From the NCBI RefSeq assembly GCF_018613235.1, contig NZ_JAGGQP010000023.1:124001-188000 (forward strand): a stretch of 64,000 nt of DNA, read 5' to 3'. Made by a program: the position numbers and the translations under genes. Below are positions 7,592 through 16,426 of the stretch, piece by piece (the stretch's first letter is position 1; each line of letters begins with the position of its first letter). Source of the stretch: Bacillus sp. ISL-41. Lineage in GTDB: Bacteria > Bacillota > Bacilli > Bacillales > Cytobacillaceae. Under the pieces are notes generated by a model. That model saw only the letters and a program-made list of their open reading frames with translations, had not been told where the DNA came from and made no database searches.

Positions 7592-8716
7592 ATGGCAGAG
7601 CAAGACAGGAAGATAAAAAGAGTTGTAATTAAGATTGGCAGCAGTTCGCTGACGAGTATGCATGGGGAAATCAGCCGCAGGAAGCTGGAGAATCTGGCGA
7701 ACCAGATTGTGGCCTTGAAGGATGCGGGCTATGAAACCGCGGTTGTTTCATCTGGTGCCGTGGCGGCAGGATACCGCAAACTTGGCTGCATTCAGCGGCC
7801 GACTTCATTGCCGGAAAAGCAGGCAGCCGCTTCAATCGGCCAGGGCTTGTTAATGGAATCTTACTCAGAACTCTTTTTATCTCATGGGTATGTCGCTTCC
7901 CAAATCTTGATCACGAGAAGCGATTTCGCGAATGAAAATCGCTACAACAACATGAAAAATACGTTGAACGTCTTGTTGGAGAGAGGGATCATCCCGATCA
8001 TCAATGAAAATGACACAGTCACGGTCGACCGCCTGCGTTTCGGTGACAATGACACACTATCAGCGAAGGTAGCCGCGTTGATTGAGGCAGACCAGCTGAT
8101 TATCCTTTCCGACATCGACGGTTTGTATGACGCAAATCCGAACGACAACCCAGACGCTAAATTGCTGGATAAGGTCCATGAAATTACTCCTGAAATCGAA
8201 GCAGCAGCAGGCGGCTCAGGAAGTGCGGTCGGTACAGGCGGGATGAAATCAAAGATCTCCGCTGTAAAAATTGCGATGGCATCCGGAATCGATTCGTTTT
8301 TGGGGAAGGCCGACAGCAAGGACATCCTGGTAAAAGCGGTGAGCGGAACGGCAAAAGGGACGTATTTCAACCAGGATCCCGAAGGCTTCAACCTCGACAA
8401 CAACCAGCAATGGATCGCATTTCATTCAGGTCCTGAGGGGGAAGTCATCATCCGTCCGGAATCAAGGGAACCAATCATCGAGGATCGGAAAAATATCCTC
8501 CCGTCTGACATCCTTCAGGTGAAAGGAAGGTTCGGCGAGGGAGCCGTCGTCAGAGTGATGGATGAAAACGGAGAAGAGATTGGACTCGGACGAATCAATT
8601 ATTCTAGCGGAAAATTGGAAGAGACACTTATTGAAGAAGAGTGTGAACGAAAAGAAGCAATCGAGCAGGACACATTTGTCTGTTCACGTGATTTTGCATT
8701 GCCGGTATCAGTCTAA
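7592..8716 (+). CDS. proB: Glutamate 5-kinase
   Basis: A 374-residue enzyme catalysing ATP-dependent phosphorylation of L-glutamate to glutamyl 5-phosphate, the first step of proline synthesis. AAGGAGG lies seven bases before the ATG. The N-terminal amino-acid kinase domain shows VVIKIGSSSLT (10-20), VSSGAVAAG, INENDTVTVD (about 145-155) and DIDGLYDANP. The GTGGMKSKI segment near residue 215 is the conserved nucleotide-site loop. A C-terminal PUA domain (about 280-355) is present, giving the long form of about 370 residues. It is followed after 21 bases by proA, so the two form an operon. Confidence 0.97.
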   Translation: MAEQDRKIKRVVIKIGSSSLTSMHGEISRRKLENLANQIVALKDAGYETAVVSSGAVAAGYRKLGCIQRPTSLPEKQAAASIGQGLLMESYSELFLSHGYVASQILITRSDFANENRYNNMKNTLNVLLERGIIPIINENDTVTVDRLRFGDNDTLSAKVAALIEADQLIILSDIDGLYDANPNDNPDAKLLDKVHEITPEIEAAAGGSGSAVGTGGMKSKISAVKIAMASGIDSFLGKADSKDILVKAVSGTAKGTYFNQDPEGFNLDNNQQWIAFHSGPEGEVIIRPESREPIIEDRKNILPSDILQVKGRFGEGAVVRVMDENGEEIGLGRINYSSGKLEETLIEEECERKEAIEQDTFVCSRDFALPVSV

Positions 8717-8737
8717 AAATATACAGGAGGCGTTTTG

Positions 8738-10003
8738 ATGACATTGACAATGACTCAAACAACGACAGTAGAGGAACAAGCAATTGCAGCGAAAAAGGCA
8801 GCGAAGCAGCTAAGCATTCTTTCCACTGAGGAAAAGAACGAGGCGTTGCTGATTCTCGCTGACGCACTGGAAACCAATTATGAAGCCATTTTAGCGGAGA
8901 ACGAAAAGGATTTGCAGAACGGAAGGGAAAAAGGCTTCGAGGACGCATTCATGGATCGCCTGGCACTCTCACGCGAGCGAATCTTCGACTTTGCCGAAGG
9001 ACTACGCCAGGTAGCAGAGCATGCAGATCCAGTTGGCGACATCCTTTCAGACTGGACACTGAAAAACGGACTTAATGTAAAAGAAATCCGCGTTCCGCTT
9101 GGCGTCATCGGCATGATCTACGAAGCACGTCCGAATGTAACCGTTGATGCAGCAGGACTGGCGCTTAAATCAGGAAACGCCATCATCTTAAAAGGGGGAT
9201 CCTCCGCACTATCCTCCAACAAAGCCATCGTCGACATCATGCACCAGGCACTTGAAAACACAAAAGTGCCAAAAGACGCCATTCAATTCATCGCCACTGC
9301 AGACCGCGAAGCAACACAGCAGCTGTTCACGATGAAAGAGCACATCGACGTCCTGATCCCGCGCGGAGGCGGAGCATTGATCAAGGCAGTCGTTGAAAAC
9401 GCGACGGTTCCTGTTTTGGAAACCGGAGTAGGAAACTGCCACCTTTATGTGGACGAAGAAGCGGACACTGAAAAAGCACTGAACATCATGATTAATGCCA
9501 AAACAGATCGCCCGGCAGTCTGCAACGCAGCTGAGACACTCATCGTCCATCAGGCTTGGCTTGGAGAAAATAAAGAAAAGCTTGCGGCTGCATTCCAGGC
9601 GAACGGCATCACAGTTCATGGTGACGAAGCAGCAGCGGAAGTACTGCCAAACGTAGTGCCAGCAACCGAAACCGACTGGACTGACGAATACCTGAGCCTC
9701 GACATCGCCGTCAAGGTGGTTAACGATCTTGATGAAGCCATTGACCACATCGACCAGTACGGCACAAAACACTCAGAAGCGATCATTACTGAAAATGCTG
9801 AGAACGCAAAGAAATTCCTGCAGCTAGTAGATGCCGCAGCACTCTATCATAACGCTTCCACTAGATTCACAGATGGCGGAGCTTTAGGGTTTGGAGCTGA
9901 GATTGGGATTTCTACACAGAAGCTGCATGCCAGAGGACCAATGGGCTTGCCGGCGCTGACTACCCGGAAGTATGTAATGGTTGGGGATGGGTTGGTAAGG
10001 TAA
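8738..10003 (+). CDS. proA: Glutamate-5-semialdehyde dehydrogenase (gamma-glutamyl phosphate reductase)
   Basis: A 421-residue aldehyde-dehydrogenase-superfamily enzyme that reduces glutamyl 5-phosphate with NADPH, the second step of proline synthesis. ATG at 8738 is preferred over the in-frame TTG three bases earlier, with AGGAGGCG upstream. Typical segments are VPLGVIGMIYEARPNVT, LKGGSSA, and ETGVGNCHLYVD. The catalytic Cys lies in DRPAVCNAAETLIVH (about residue 260), and the end GPMGLPALTTRKYV is characteristic. It is coupled with proB as the second gene of the operon. Confidence 0.97.
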   Translation: MTLTMTQTTTVEEQAIAAKKAAKQLSILSTEEKNEALLILADALETNYEAILAENEKDLQNGREKGFEDAFMDRLALSRERIFDFAEGLRQVAEHADPVGDILSDWTLKNGLNVKEIRVPLGVIGMIYEARPNVTVDAAGLALKSGNAIILKGGSSALSSNKAIVDIMHQALENTKVPKDAIQFIATADREATQQLFTMKEHIDVLIPRGGGALIKAVVENATVPVLETGVGNCHLYVDEEADTEKALNIMINAKTDRPAVCNAAETLIVHQAWLGENKEKLAAAFQANGITVHGDEAAAEVLPNVVPATETDWTDEYLSLDIAVKVVNDLDEAIDHIDQYGTKHSEAIITENAENAKKFLQLVDAAALYHNASTRFTDGGALGFGAEIGISTQKLHARGPMGLPALTTRKYVMVGDGLVR

Positions 10004-10100
10004 TGAGAGGAGAGGAAAACTTTCCTTGTCGCCGTTAAAGTAACGGTCTCTCTTTTATAGGTGCAAATCAATAATACAAATAACTTATTATAGTAAAACG

Positions 10101-10141
10101 GCATGATGATTAAGAATGAAATCATCATGCTTTTTCTTTTT
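10101..10141 (+). terminator. Terminator of the proBA operon
   Basis: GCATGATGATT and AATCATCATGC are perfect 11-bp arms around AAGAATGA, followed by TTTTTCTTTTTC. The rest of the gap to 10331 is AT-rich with a TATAAT at 10173 and no other structure noticed. Confidence 0.85.
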
Positions 10142-10330
10142 CCTATATTATCCGGTAAAGATTTTTCTCTGCTATAATTGGAATTGTAATACCAATTTAA
10201 ATTATTCTTTCCGGGTTTTTAAAGGTCTGTGAAATGATGTCCTTAAGCTAAAATAGCTAATAGTTGAATTAAGTACCCAATTCCTGAATATGAAAATAAA
10301 GAGAAGTTCATTAAAGTGGGAGTGTTTACA

Positions 10331-11092
10331 TTGAGAATATTAGTTACTGGTTCAACAGGACAACTAGGGTCAACTTTACTTAAGCAACTAAAAGGCTCTG
10401 ATTATAAAATTAAAATAACTTCTAGAAGAAAACCTGAAGGATTAGGACAATTCGATTGGGTATATAGCGATTTATCGTCTGGTGAAGGATTAGAAGAAGC
10501 GATAAAAGATGTAGATGTAATTATACACGCAGCAACGAGTCCGATTAAAAATTCAAAAATGGTCGAGGTTTTAGGTTTTAAGGAGTTTTTAGGTAAAATG
10601 AAACATATAAAACATCTTATTTATCCGTCAATTGTTGGGATAGATGAAATACCATTTAAATATTATAAGCAAAAATATGAAGCAGAAGAATTGTTGAAAA
10701 ATAGCTCTATCCCTCATACGATTGTACGTGCCACTCAATTCCACAATTTTGTCGAAGATTTATTTATATCAAAACCACTCTTTAAAAGATATATTGTCCC
10801 TGGGAACTTTAAATTTCAAAGTGTTGATGTTAGTGAATTTGCCAGTCATCTAATAGGTTTAGTGGAAAAGGATACACAAGGAAGAGCGGATGATTTTGGT
10901 GGACCAGAAATTATGACATTAAAAGAAATGGTTGAACTGAAAATCAAAAAAAATAATGAATCAAATAGAGTTTTAAGTATTCCTTTTCCAGGAAAACTGT
11001 ACCAATCTATCTCCGAGGGGAGAAATACAAATTCTTTTCGGAAAATGGGCAAAATCACCTTCGAGGAATATCTAAGTAATAAGATCGAATGA
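10331..11092 (+). CDS. NAD(P)-binding NmrA/SDR-a5-like protein
   Basis: A 253-residue atypical short-chain dehydrogenase. I chose TTG at 10331 because GGGAG lies nine bases before it and translation then begins just before the Rossmann motif (MRILVTGSTGQLG, with GxxGxxG). Later parts include VDVIIHAATS, HLIYPSIVGID and a YYKQKYEAEELL segment matching the YxxxK-type helix of NAD(P)H-binding family members. The AFGGPEIMTL-like region (FGGPEIMTL) is typical of NmrA-like proteins acting on quinones or sugars. The substrate is unknown. It is a single gene of lower GC than proBA. Confidence 0.75.
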   Translation: MRILVTGSTGQLGSTLLKQLKGSDYKIKITSRRKPEGLGQFDWVYSDLSSGEGLEEAIKDVDVIIHAATSPIKNSKMVEVLGFKEFLGKMKHIKHLIYPSIVGIDEIPFKYYKQKYEAEELLKNSSIPHTIVRATQFHNFVEDLFISKPLFKRYIVPGNFKFQSVDVSEFASHLIGLVEKDTQGRADDFGGPEIMTLKEMVELKIKKNNESNRVLSIPFPGKLYQSISEGRNTNSFRKMGKITFEEYLSNKIE

Positions 11093-11199
11093 GGAACTAA
11101 GGTTACTGAGAGGGCCTTCTTTATTTTACTAAAAAAGCTTGTGAAGATTTGTACTTAAACGAAAGGGTGCAAGAGTAAAGCAACGCATAATTTACGTTG

Positions 11200-11778
11200 C
11201 TACGTAGCTTTGTTAGAAGTATTTCTGGTAAAACTCCTGTCTGAGCCTTCCACTGGTGCTCCGTTATTTAATAAGTGGGTGGCATAGCTGCGTCTTAGTT
11301 GGTGAGGGTGGATTTCTTTATTGATGCTAGCACGAGCTGAGATTTTCTTTATGTAATACCTCATCTGAGCAATACTCATCCTGTGTGGCTTTCTCTCCGT
11401 TACAAAAATGGCTGGATCCTTATCCTGGCGGCTATCGATATATCGCAAAAGCCATAATTGGGCTCGAATATTAAAATAGACTTCACGTAAAAGTTCAATT
11501 GCCCTTTCTGATAAAAATTTGGGGATTCTCTTGCCTGCTTTAGGTTCTTTAATTTTTGTTGCCGGATTAAAGGGAATTTGTCCTTCCTCGTGACACCAGC
11601 GAAACAATGACTTCATGAATCGAATCCTGTGAGCCACACTTGTGGGTTTTAAGTCCTTACCTCGAGTAACAAGATATTCTTTCAATCCTTCTGTATTGAA
11701 TGTCTCAATAATTGGGTCCTTAAAATAACTAATGAGCAGCTTTGCCTGAATCCCATATACTTTAAAGCATAAATTGAA
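11200..11778 (-). pseudogene. Decayed tyrosine recombinase (XerC/phage integrase-like)
   Basis: On the minus strand the frame from about 11778 reads through KDPIIETFNTEGLKEYL, the N-terminal SAM-like core-binding domain and the SVAHRIRFMKSLFRWC helix into the catalytic domain. After SERAIELLRE it jumps directly to YFNIRAQLWLL, so the segment with the first catalytic Arg (the GCRIGE region, about 45 residues) is missing. The HQLRRSYATHLL motif is present, but after NNGAPVE the frame diverges (GSDRSFTRNT) and the catalytic Tyr is lost. Two deletions therefore make it inactive. It may mark an old integration site. Confidence 0.75.
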
Positions 11779-11785
11779 AATCCTT

Positions 11786-12412
11786 CAATACGTTTATCAG
11801 CTTAATAGGATTTCCAAGCTGTTGATAATAACAAACAAATCCCTCCATTTAAATCGGCTAATAAAGAGATTCTTGCCAGTTTTATAGAAATATAGACTAG
11901 ATTAATAAATAATTTAGAACATATATAAAAGCCTTATTGCACAAACGGGGCAGGATACTTTAATACAAAACAGGAAATTCTTAGTGGTATTCACATAATA
12001 TCAACAGACACAATAGCAATAGCGGTGTATTATTTAGATACTAAGATATTGAATGTGATATTAATGGAAAGCACTCCTGTTATTTACCAAGGAAAAGATT
12101 ATTTATTGCTTATTCAATTCGCATCTGGTTACTGTGAGGTTGTTGAGGTTGGAAAACACAATCATTCCGTTAAACTGGTGCATTTTCCCCAATTGAGGCT
12201 AAAGGGGCTTAACCGTCTAAGAGGCGGTCATTTTTTCATTGTTTTGCTAACAGAGCATGTTAGTTGAGCTTGTCAAAGATTTAAGAAAAACAGGAGCCAT
12301 TAAAAATGGTAACAACTACTATATACAAACTTCCTTGATAGTTATTATTATTTATAATGGTACTTTAATAAAATTATAAATAAAAACATCAAAGGGGAAT
12401 ACAGAAAACATC
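11786..12412. other. Gene-poor AT-rich stretch
   Basis: This stretch lies between the broken integrase and the secreted protein gene. It holds one weak open frame (12064-12267) and an AACCGTC/GGCGGT hairpin with a T-run at 12211-12237. Otherwise I see nothing supported. Confidence 0.5.
12064..12267 (+). CDS. Doubtful small hypothetical protein
   Basis: An open frame of 67 codons from ATG 12064. The first 45 residues look protein-like (ESTPVIYQGKDYLLLIQFAS, CEVVEVGKHNHSVKLVHF). The rest reads through an apparent terminator hairpin at 12211-12237, so the natural C-terminus has probably been lost by a frameshift or fusion. No ribosome site is visible. Treat it as a possible gene remnant. Confidence 0.25.
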   Translation: MESTPVIYQGKDYLLLIQFASGYCEVVEVGKHNHSVKLVHFPQLRLKGLNRLRGGHFFIVLLTEHVS

Positions 12413-13330
12413 ATGAAAAACATCATGAAAAAATTAACGGCAAGCATCTTATTATTAGGAATTTTATTTAGTGGATTTAGTTCTGTTCATGCAGAAGAAA
12501 TAAATGTCGGTACAGTTACATATGAAATTTGGAGCAACAGTAATGTAATTAATTCAAACCCCCAAGGCGGCTTGCCTTTATCTTGGGCAAGGGGAAAAGC
12601 TTCTTCCTTGCCAGATGGTAGATATACTTTCTCGGTTTATCTTGACCTAACCAAATCAGCAGTGATTCCTTTTGGCGATGACCCGCAATGGTTTAGAGAT
12701 TCTTACATTTTTTTTGAAGAAAATCAAAGTTATCCAACCATCCAGGAAGCGCAAGCAGCTGCAAGGGAATACATCAATAACTGGATAGATGCAAACAACG
12801 GAACATGGTATACAACACAATTTAATGCTACTTATGTATTTTTTGACCCAGATCAAACGCCACCTTCAATCAGTATTGCGAGTCCAATGAATTCGATGTA
12901 TTTGGATGAACAATCACTTACGGTGACTTATTCAGTAACTGATAACATGTCTGGCGTGGATTACCAATCGATTAGTGCAACTTTGGACGGTCAACCGATT
13001 AGCAGCGAAACCACGATTTCTCTATATACATTGAGTATCGGGTCACATACGTTAACTGTGAGTGCGTCTGATAACGCCGGTAACGTTGCAACACAGTCGG
13101 TAACATTCCAAGTAAATACAAGTATAGATTCCTTAAAGGGTCTAGTTTCTCAATTCACAAAAAACGGCTTAATAGAAAATAGAGGGATATCCAATGCATT
13201 GACACAAACACTTGATTATGGAAATCTACAATCTTTCGTAAATCAAGTTGAATCACAAAGCGGGAAGCAAATTAATGCAACGGTAGCTAATTACTTGTTA
13301 CGGGATGCAAACTTTCTGCTTGGTCAATAG
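12413..13330 (+). CDS. Secreted protein with Ig-like and FIMAH-like domains
   Basis: A 305-residue exported protein. Its signal peptide ends near SSVHAEE (residue 28-30). Residues about 35-145 form a domain rich in aromatic residues with no family I recognise. A Bacterial Ig-like domain follows (about 150-235: PPSISIASP, YSVTDNMSGVD, TLTVSASDNAGN). The last 65 residues match the FIMAH domain (SLKGLVSQFTKNGLI to YLLRDANFLL) found at the ends of Firmicute extracellular enzymes. The codons at the start are duplicated (two AACATCATGAAAAA units), giving two possible ATGs; AAAGGGG lies upstream. It is likely surface-associated or released. A strong terminator follows. Confidence 0.75.
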   Translation: MKNIMKKLTASILLLGILFSGFSSVHAEEINVGTVTYEIWSNSNVINSNPQGGLPLSWARGKASSLPDGRYTFSVYLDLTKSAVIPFGDDPQWFRDSYIFFEENQSYPTIQEAQAAAREYINNWIDANNGTWYTTQFNATYVFFDPDQTPPSISIASPMNSMYLDEQSLTVTYSVTDNMSGVDYQSISATLDGQPISSETTISLYTLSIGSHTLTVSASDNAGNVATQSVTFQVNTSIDSLKGLVSQFTKNGLIENRGISNALTQTLDYGNLQSFVNQVESQSGKQINATVANYLLRDANFLLGQ

Positions 13331-13359
13331 GGAAAATCTCATAAAGAACAAAGTTTAAC

Positions 13360-13390
13360 GGGTCTCGCGCAGTCGAGACCCATTTCATTT
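13360..13390 (+). terminator. Terminator
   Basis: GGGTCTCG and CGAGACCC are perfect arms around CGCAGT, followed by ATTTCATTT. Confidence 0.75.
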
Positions 13391-13523
13391 AACAACTTTG
13401 CAAGTGTAACAAGTTTCCTTTCATATCTTTTAAAGCATTTTTCTGTAAAGAATTCAGCACAACTAATTATTGGAAGTAAAAGGAAGCGATTATTCCCATT
13501 TAATTTAATGAAGGGGGAGACAG

Positions 13524-13567
13524 AGGGACGGTTCTACTGCTTGTTTTCAAGCAGTAGAACCGTCCCT
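13524..13567. repeat. Perfect 20-bp palindrome, GGGACGGTTC family
   Basis: AGGGACGGTTCTACTGCTTG at 13524-13543 is repeated as its exact reverse complement at 13548-13567 with a TTTT loop. It is the tightest member of the REP-like family in this window. It lies in the gap before the SLH gene, which contains no other feature. Confidence 0.85.
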
Positions 13568-13652
13568 TTGCTTTCCCCATGCTTTCAATATACAAAATAG
13601 TCCAAAAATGTTACGGTTATGGTAATGGAAATATTGGCAGGGGGGAGATATC

Positions 13653-14693
13653 ATGAAAAAAATAACGTGTTTTTTGTTGTCTGCTGTGTTGGTTTCAAGC
13701 CTCTTTTTATTCAATGGAAAAGCGGATGCCAGCAGCTCGTTCAGTGACATTAAGAATCACTGGGCAAAAGAGGATATGGAGTATTTGGTACAGAAAGGGA
13801 TTATCGGAGGCTATGCTGATGGTACTTTCAGGCCGAATGACGTTGTCACTCGAGCTCAGGCTGCGATCATGATTGGCCGTGCTCTTGGCTTGCCTGGGGA
13901 ACAGCCTGTTGACGCAAGGTTTAAGGATGTTCCAGCAAGCGTAACGGGTTCAGGCTATATTCATCAGTTGGAACTGATTGGCGTGGCGGCAGGTTATGGA
14001 GACAGAACTTACCGGCCGCACAATGCGGTAAATCGGGGAGATGCAACGATTCATTTAATCAAATCGACCCTCGCTCCTTCAGACCGAACAGGGTATCCAG
14101 AACATCCATTCAAAGATGTCTCAACAAGCCAGGCGTCAGGAGACTATGTCATCATTGCTTACCATAACGGAATTGTGGATGGCTATGCAGATAAGACATT
14201 CCGCCCCTATGAACCTATTACCCGCGCTCAGTTCTCGGTCTTTCTTTCTCGATCACTTCAAAGTGAAAGGCAGAGCGTTCCGGAGCTCGAGGAGCAGCAA
14301 GCTGTCGATTTGCTGAACAGATACAATACTGTCAGGGAAGCCGCCTATGATGATGCATTGGATCAGCCAAATTTAAAGTTCCAAACGTATAAAACGAAAG
14401 AGGAATTCTATCAATTATTCCTCGATTTTATGTCGAGAGATGTGGTTGAACAGACCTTCAGCATCAGATTGAAAGAGAAAGATGGCAGCTTATATTTGGT
14501 GGCGATGGATTCAGTGAGAACCTTCAAGCCAGAGATTCCTCATGATTTCGAAAAAGTAACAGATCGTTTATCTGTGCTCACCCAAATCCAGGAAAGCGAA
14601 ATGTATGGTCGGGAAAAGCTTATTTTTACCTATAAAAATATGGATGGAACTTGGAAAATCAGTTCTATAAGAGCGGTAAATTTATTACAGTAG
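13653..14693 (+). CDS. S-layer homology (SLH) domain protein
   Basis: A 346-residue secreted protein with GGGGGGAG nine bases before the ATG. A signal peptide (MKKITCFLLSAVLVSSLF to KADAS) precedes three SLH repeats at about residues 28-72, 90-130 and 150-195. They are marked by FSDIKNHWAKEDMEYL, GGYADGTFRPNDVVTRAQAA and DGYADKTFRPYEPITRAQF. SLH triplets bind pyruvylated secondary cell-wall polymer, so the protein is anchored to the wall. The C-terminal 140 residues are a separate alpha/beta domain of unknown function. A single gene with its own terminator. Confidence 0.9.
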   Translation: MKKITCFLLSAVLVSSLFLFNGKADASSSFSDIKNHWAKEDMEYLVQKGIIGGYADGTFRPNDVVTRAQAAIMIGRALGLPGEQPVDARFKDVPASVTGSGYIHQLELIGVAAGYGDRTYRPHNAVNRGDATIHLIKSTLAPSDRTGYPEHPFKDVSTSQASGDYVIIAYHNGIVDGYADKTFRPYEPITRAQFSVFLSRSLQSERQSVPELEEQQAVDLLNRYNTVREAAYDDALDQPNLKFQTYKTKEEFYQLFLDFMSRDVVEQTFSIRLKEKDGSLYLVAMDSVRTFKPEIPHDFEKVTDRLSVLTQIQESEMYGREKLIFTYKNMDGTWKISSIRAVNLLQ

Positions 14694-14706
14694 TTTTATC
14701 GTAAGT

Positions 14707-14740
14707 GAGAGACACGGGACCTAGCCTGTGTCTCTTTATT
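14707..14740 (+). terminator. Terminator after the SLH gene
   Basis: AGAGACACGGG and CCTGTGTCTCT form an 11-bp stem with one G-T pair, followed by TTATTTAGGATTTT. Confidence 0.75.
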
Positions 14741-14828
14741 TAGGATTTTGTCGAAGGTTAATTCTTTATTAAGAACAAATGGTTATTTATAATGTATTTA
14801 TGATTCTATTTTTCTAAGGGGGAAGAAA

Positions 14829-15131
14829 ATGGCGAAAATTATTGTTACATACGATCAGCCGAAAGATCAAGCAGGATTTGAGAAGCACTATTATGATGTG
14901 CATATTCCGCTAGTTCAAAAGGTTCCAAACTTAAAAGGCGCTGAGGTTCACCGAGTGCTGCAATCCATGTATACGGATGAAAAGTTATACTTGATTGCCG
15001 AACTGCAGTTTGATAATCCAGAAGTCTTGGCACAGTCACTCGCAACACCGGAATTCCAGGAAGTGCAGGGAGATGTAAAAAACCTTATAACCTACCTCAA
15101 TAAGCCGCCGGTCGTGGCGATTGTGGATTAG
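14829..15131 (+). CDS. EthD family protein
   Basis: A 100-residue protein behind AAGGGGG. It is a ferredoxin-fold dimeric alpha+beta barrel of the EthD type, with VTYDQPKDQAGFEKHYYDVH at residues 5-24, HIPLVQKVPNLK, and a C-terminal TPEFQEVQGDVKNL helix. The paired His residues in FEKHYYDVHIP are conserved in this group. Members assist oxidative degradation pathways, but no catabolic genes are adjacent and the role here is open. Confidence 0.85.
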   Translation: MAKIIVTYDQPKDQAGFEKHYYDVHIPLVQKVPNLKGAEVHRVLQSMYTDEKLYLIAELQFDNPEVLAQSLATPEFQEVQGDVKNLITYLNKPPVVAIVD

Positions 15132-15135
15132 TTTT

Positions 15136-15254
15136 ATGCAACAAAGGGACATGGGAAAAATGTCCCTTTGTTACTTGTGGAAGCGTGGTGACATACCTCT
15201 TGCTTCAACTCAAGAGATTAATTTGGAAGCGTAAACGTCCCTCTGTTTCCTCTG
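15136..15254. repeat. REP-like palindromes before the 53-bp array
   Basis: CAAAGGGACA at 15142 and TGTCCCTTTG at 15161 are perfect 10-bp arms and may also terminate the EthD gene. A half element AAACGTCCCTCTGTTTCC follows at 15233. Both belong to the GGGAC-type family. Confidence 0.6.
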
Positions 15255-15731
15255 GTAATTGTACCCTTATGTAGTGGCGAGAGCTCGCATAAGGATCCGT
15301 TTAATCCGTAATTGTACCCTTATGTGGTGGCGAGAGCTCGCATAAGGATACGATAAATCCGTAATTGTACCCTTATGTAGTGGCGAGAGCTCGCATAAGG
15401 ATCCGTTTAATCCGTAATTGTACCCTTATGTGGTGGCCAGAGCTCGCATAAGGATCCGTTTAACCCGTAATTGTACCCTTATGTAGTGGCGAGAGCTCGC
15501 ATAAGGATACGATAAATCCGTAATCGTACCCTTATGTGGTGGCGAGAGCTCGCATAAGGATGCGATAAACCCGTAATTGTACCCTTATGTAGTGGCGAGA
15601 GCTCGCATAAGGATGCGTTTAATCCGTAATTGTACCCTTATGTAGTGGCGAGAGCTTGCATAAGGATCCGTTTAATCCGTAATTGTACCCTTATGTGGTG
15701 GCCAGAGCTCGCATAAGGATATGATTAATTC
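15255..15731. repeat. Nine-copy 53-bp tandem repeat, each unit a hairpin
   Basis: Nine head-to-tail units of exactly 53 bp start at 15255, 15308, 15361, 15414, 15467, 15520, 15573, 15626 and 15679. Each contains CCTTATG ... CATAAGG as outer arms and GCGAG-AG-CTCGC inside, then a variable tail (ATCCGTTTAATCC, ATACGATAAATCC or ATGCGATAAACCC). Units 4 and 9 carry GGCCAGAG, breaking the inner stem, and unit 8 has CTTGC. The last unit is degenerate at its 3' end. No coding frame runs through it. The units differ too little and have no separate spacers, so it is not a CRISPR. Confidence 0.9.
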
Positions 15732-15782
15732 ATAAGGTACTTCTATATGGAGCAAAAAGCCAGGATCGCCCCTATGTCCTGC

Positions 15783-16238
15783 TTACAGTTCCTTCGTCAT
15801 GAACACACTATTGGAATCTTCCACATAATCGTCAAAGGGAGGACAGTAGTGGAAGCCGAATGTCTCGTAAAGTTTCCGCGCCGGGAGGAACGCTTCCATG
15901 GATCCTGTTTCCAGGCTTAGTCTTGTATAGCCGCGCCTTCTTGCCTCGGAAATGATGTATTGTAGCACAGCTCGCGCGACCCCTTTTCGTAGATGGGCAG
16001 AAACAGTCCTCATGGATTTAAGTTCACCGTGCTGGGGATCGAGCTCCTTCAGTGCTCCGCAGCCCATCAACTGATCGCCCTCCCATACAGTCCAGAAGGA
16101 AATCTCCGGTCTTTTCAATTTCTCCAGGTCTAGAGCATGGATACTCTCTGGTGGGGAGTGGAGTGTCATTCCATGCAAATGCTCGCCAATTAACGAAATA
16201 ACCTCTGGTCCTGTCAAATCATCGGACTTAATTATCAT
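15783..16238 (-). CDS. GNAT family N-acetyltransferase (YsnE-like)
   Basis: A 151-residue acetyltransferase. The internal Met at 16238 is chosen as the start because GGAG lies eight bases upstream; the longer frame has no site. The acetyl-CoA region reads MRTVSAHLRKGVARAVLQYI (about 80-100), with Arg/Gly-x-x-Gly/Ala, followed by GYTRLSLETGSMEAFLPARK and FGFHYCPPFDDY. That C-terminal layout matches YsnE/IAA-acetyltransferase-like proteins. The substrate is unknown. It stands alone between the repeat array and the AraC gene. Confidence 0.8.
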   Translation of the reverse strand: MIIKSDDLTGPEVISLIGEHLHGMTLHSPPESIHALDLEKLKRPEISFWTVWEGDQLMGCGALKELDPQHGELKSMRTVSAHLRKGVARAVLQYIISEARRRGYTRLSLETGSMEAFLPARKLYETFGFHYCPPFDDYVEDSNSVFMTKEL

Positions 16239-16426
16239 AAAAAAAACTCCAGCAAATTTTCGATATGAAGATAAAGAAGTATTTGGTAAATTAGGATTAT
16301 CATAACCTTCACATAAAAAGGAAGACAACTAGTTTCTTATTTCATATAGTAAAAGGGAGAATTCAAAAGTGAGACAAGCGTCTCTATCCCCAAGTTTTTT
16401 TAAATGTTGACGAGATTAACCGTAAA

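Noticed and set aside
9209-9772. A 187-codon minus-strand frame inside proA
   Set aside because: Shadow of the proA coding strand; Cys- and Phe-rich composition typical of antisense frames.
15255-15731. The 53-bp array as a CRISPR
   Set aside because: Units are nearly identical over their whole length with no unique spacers, and no cas genes are in the window.
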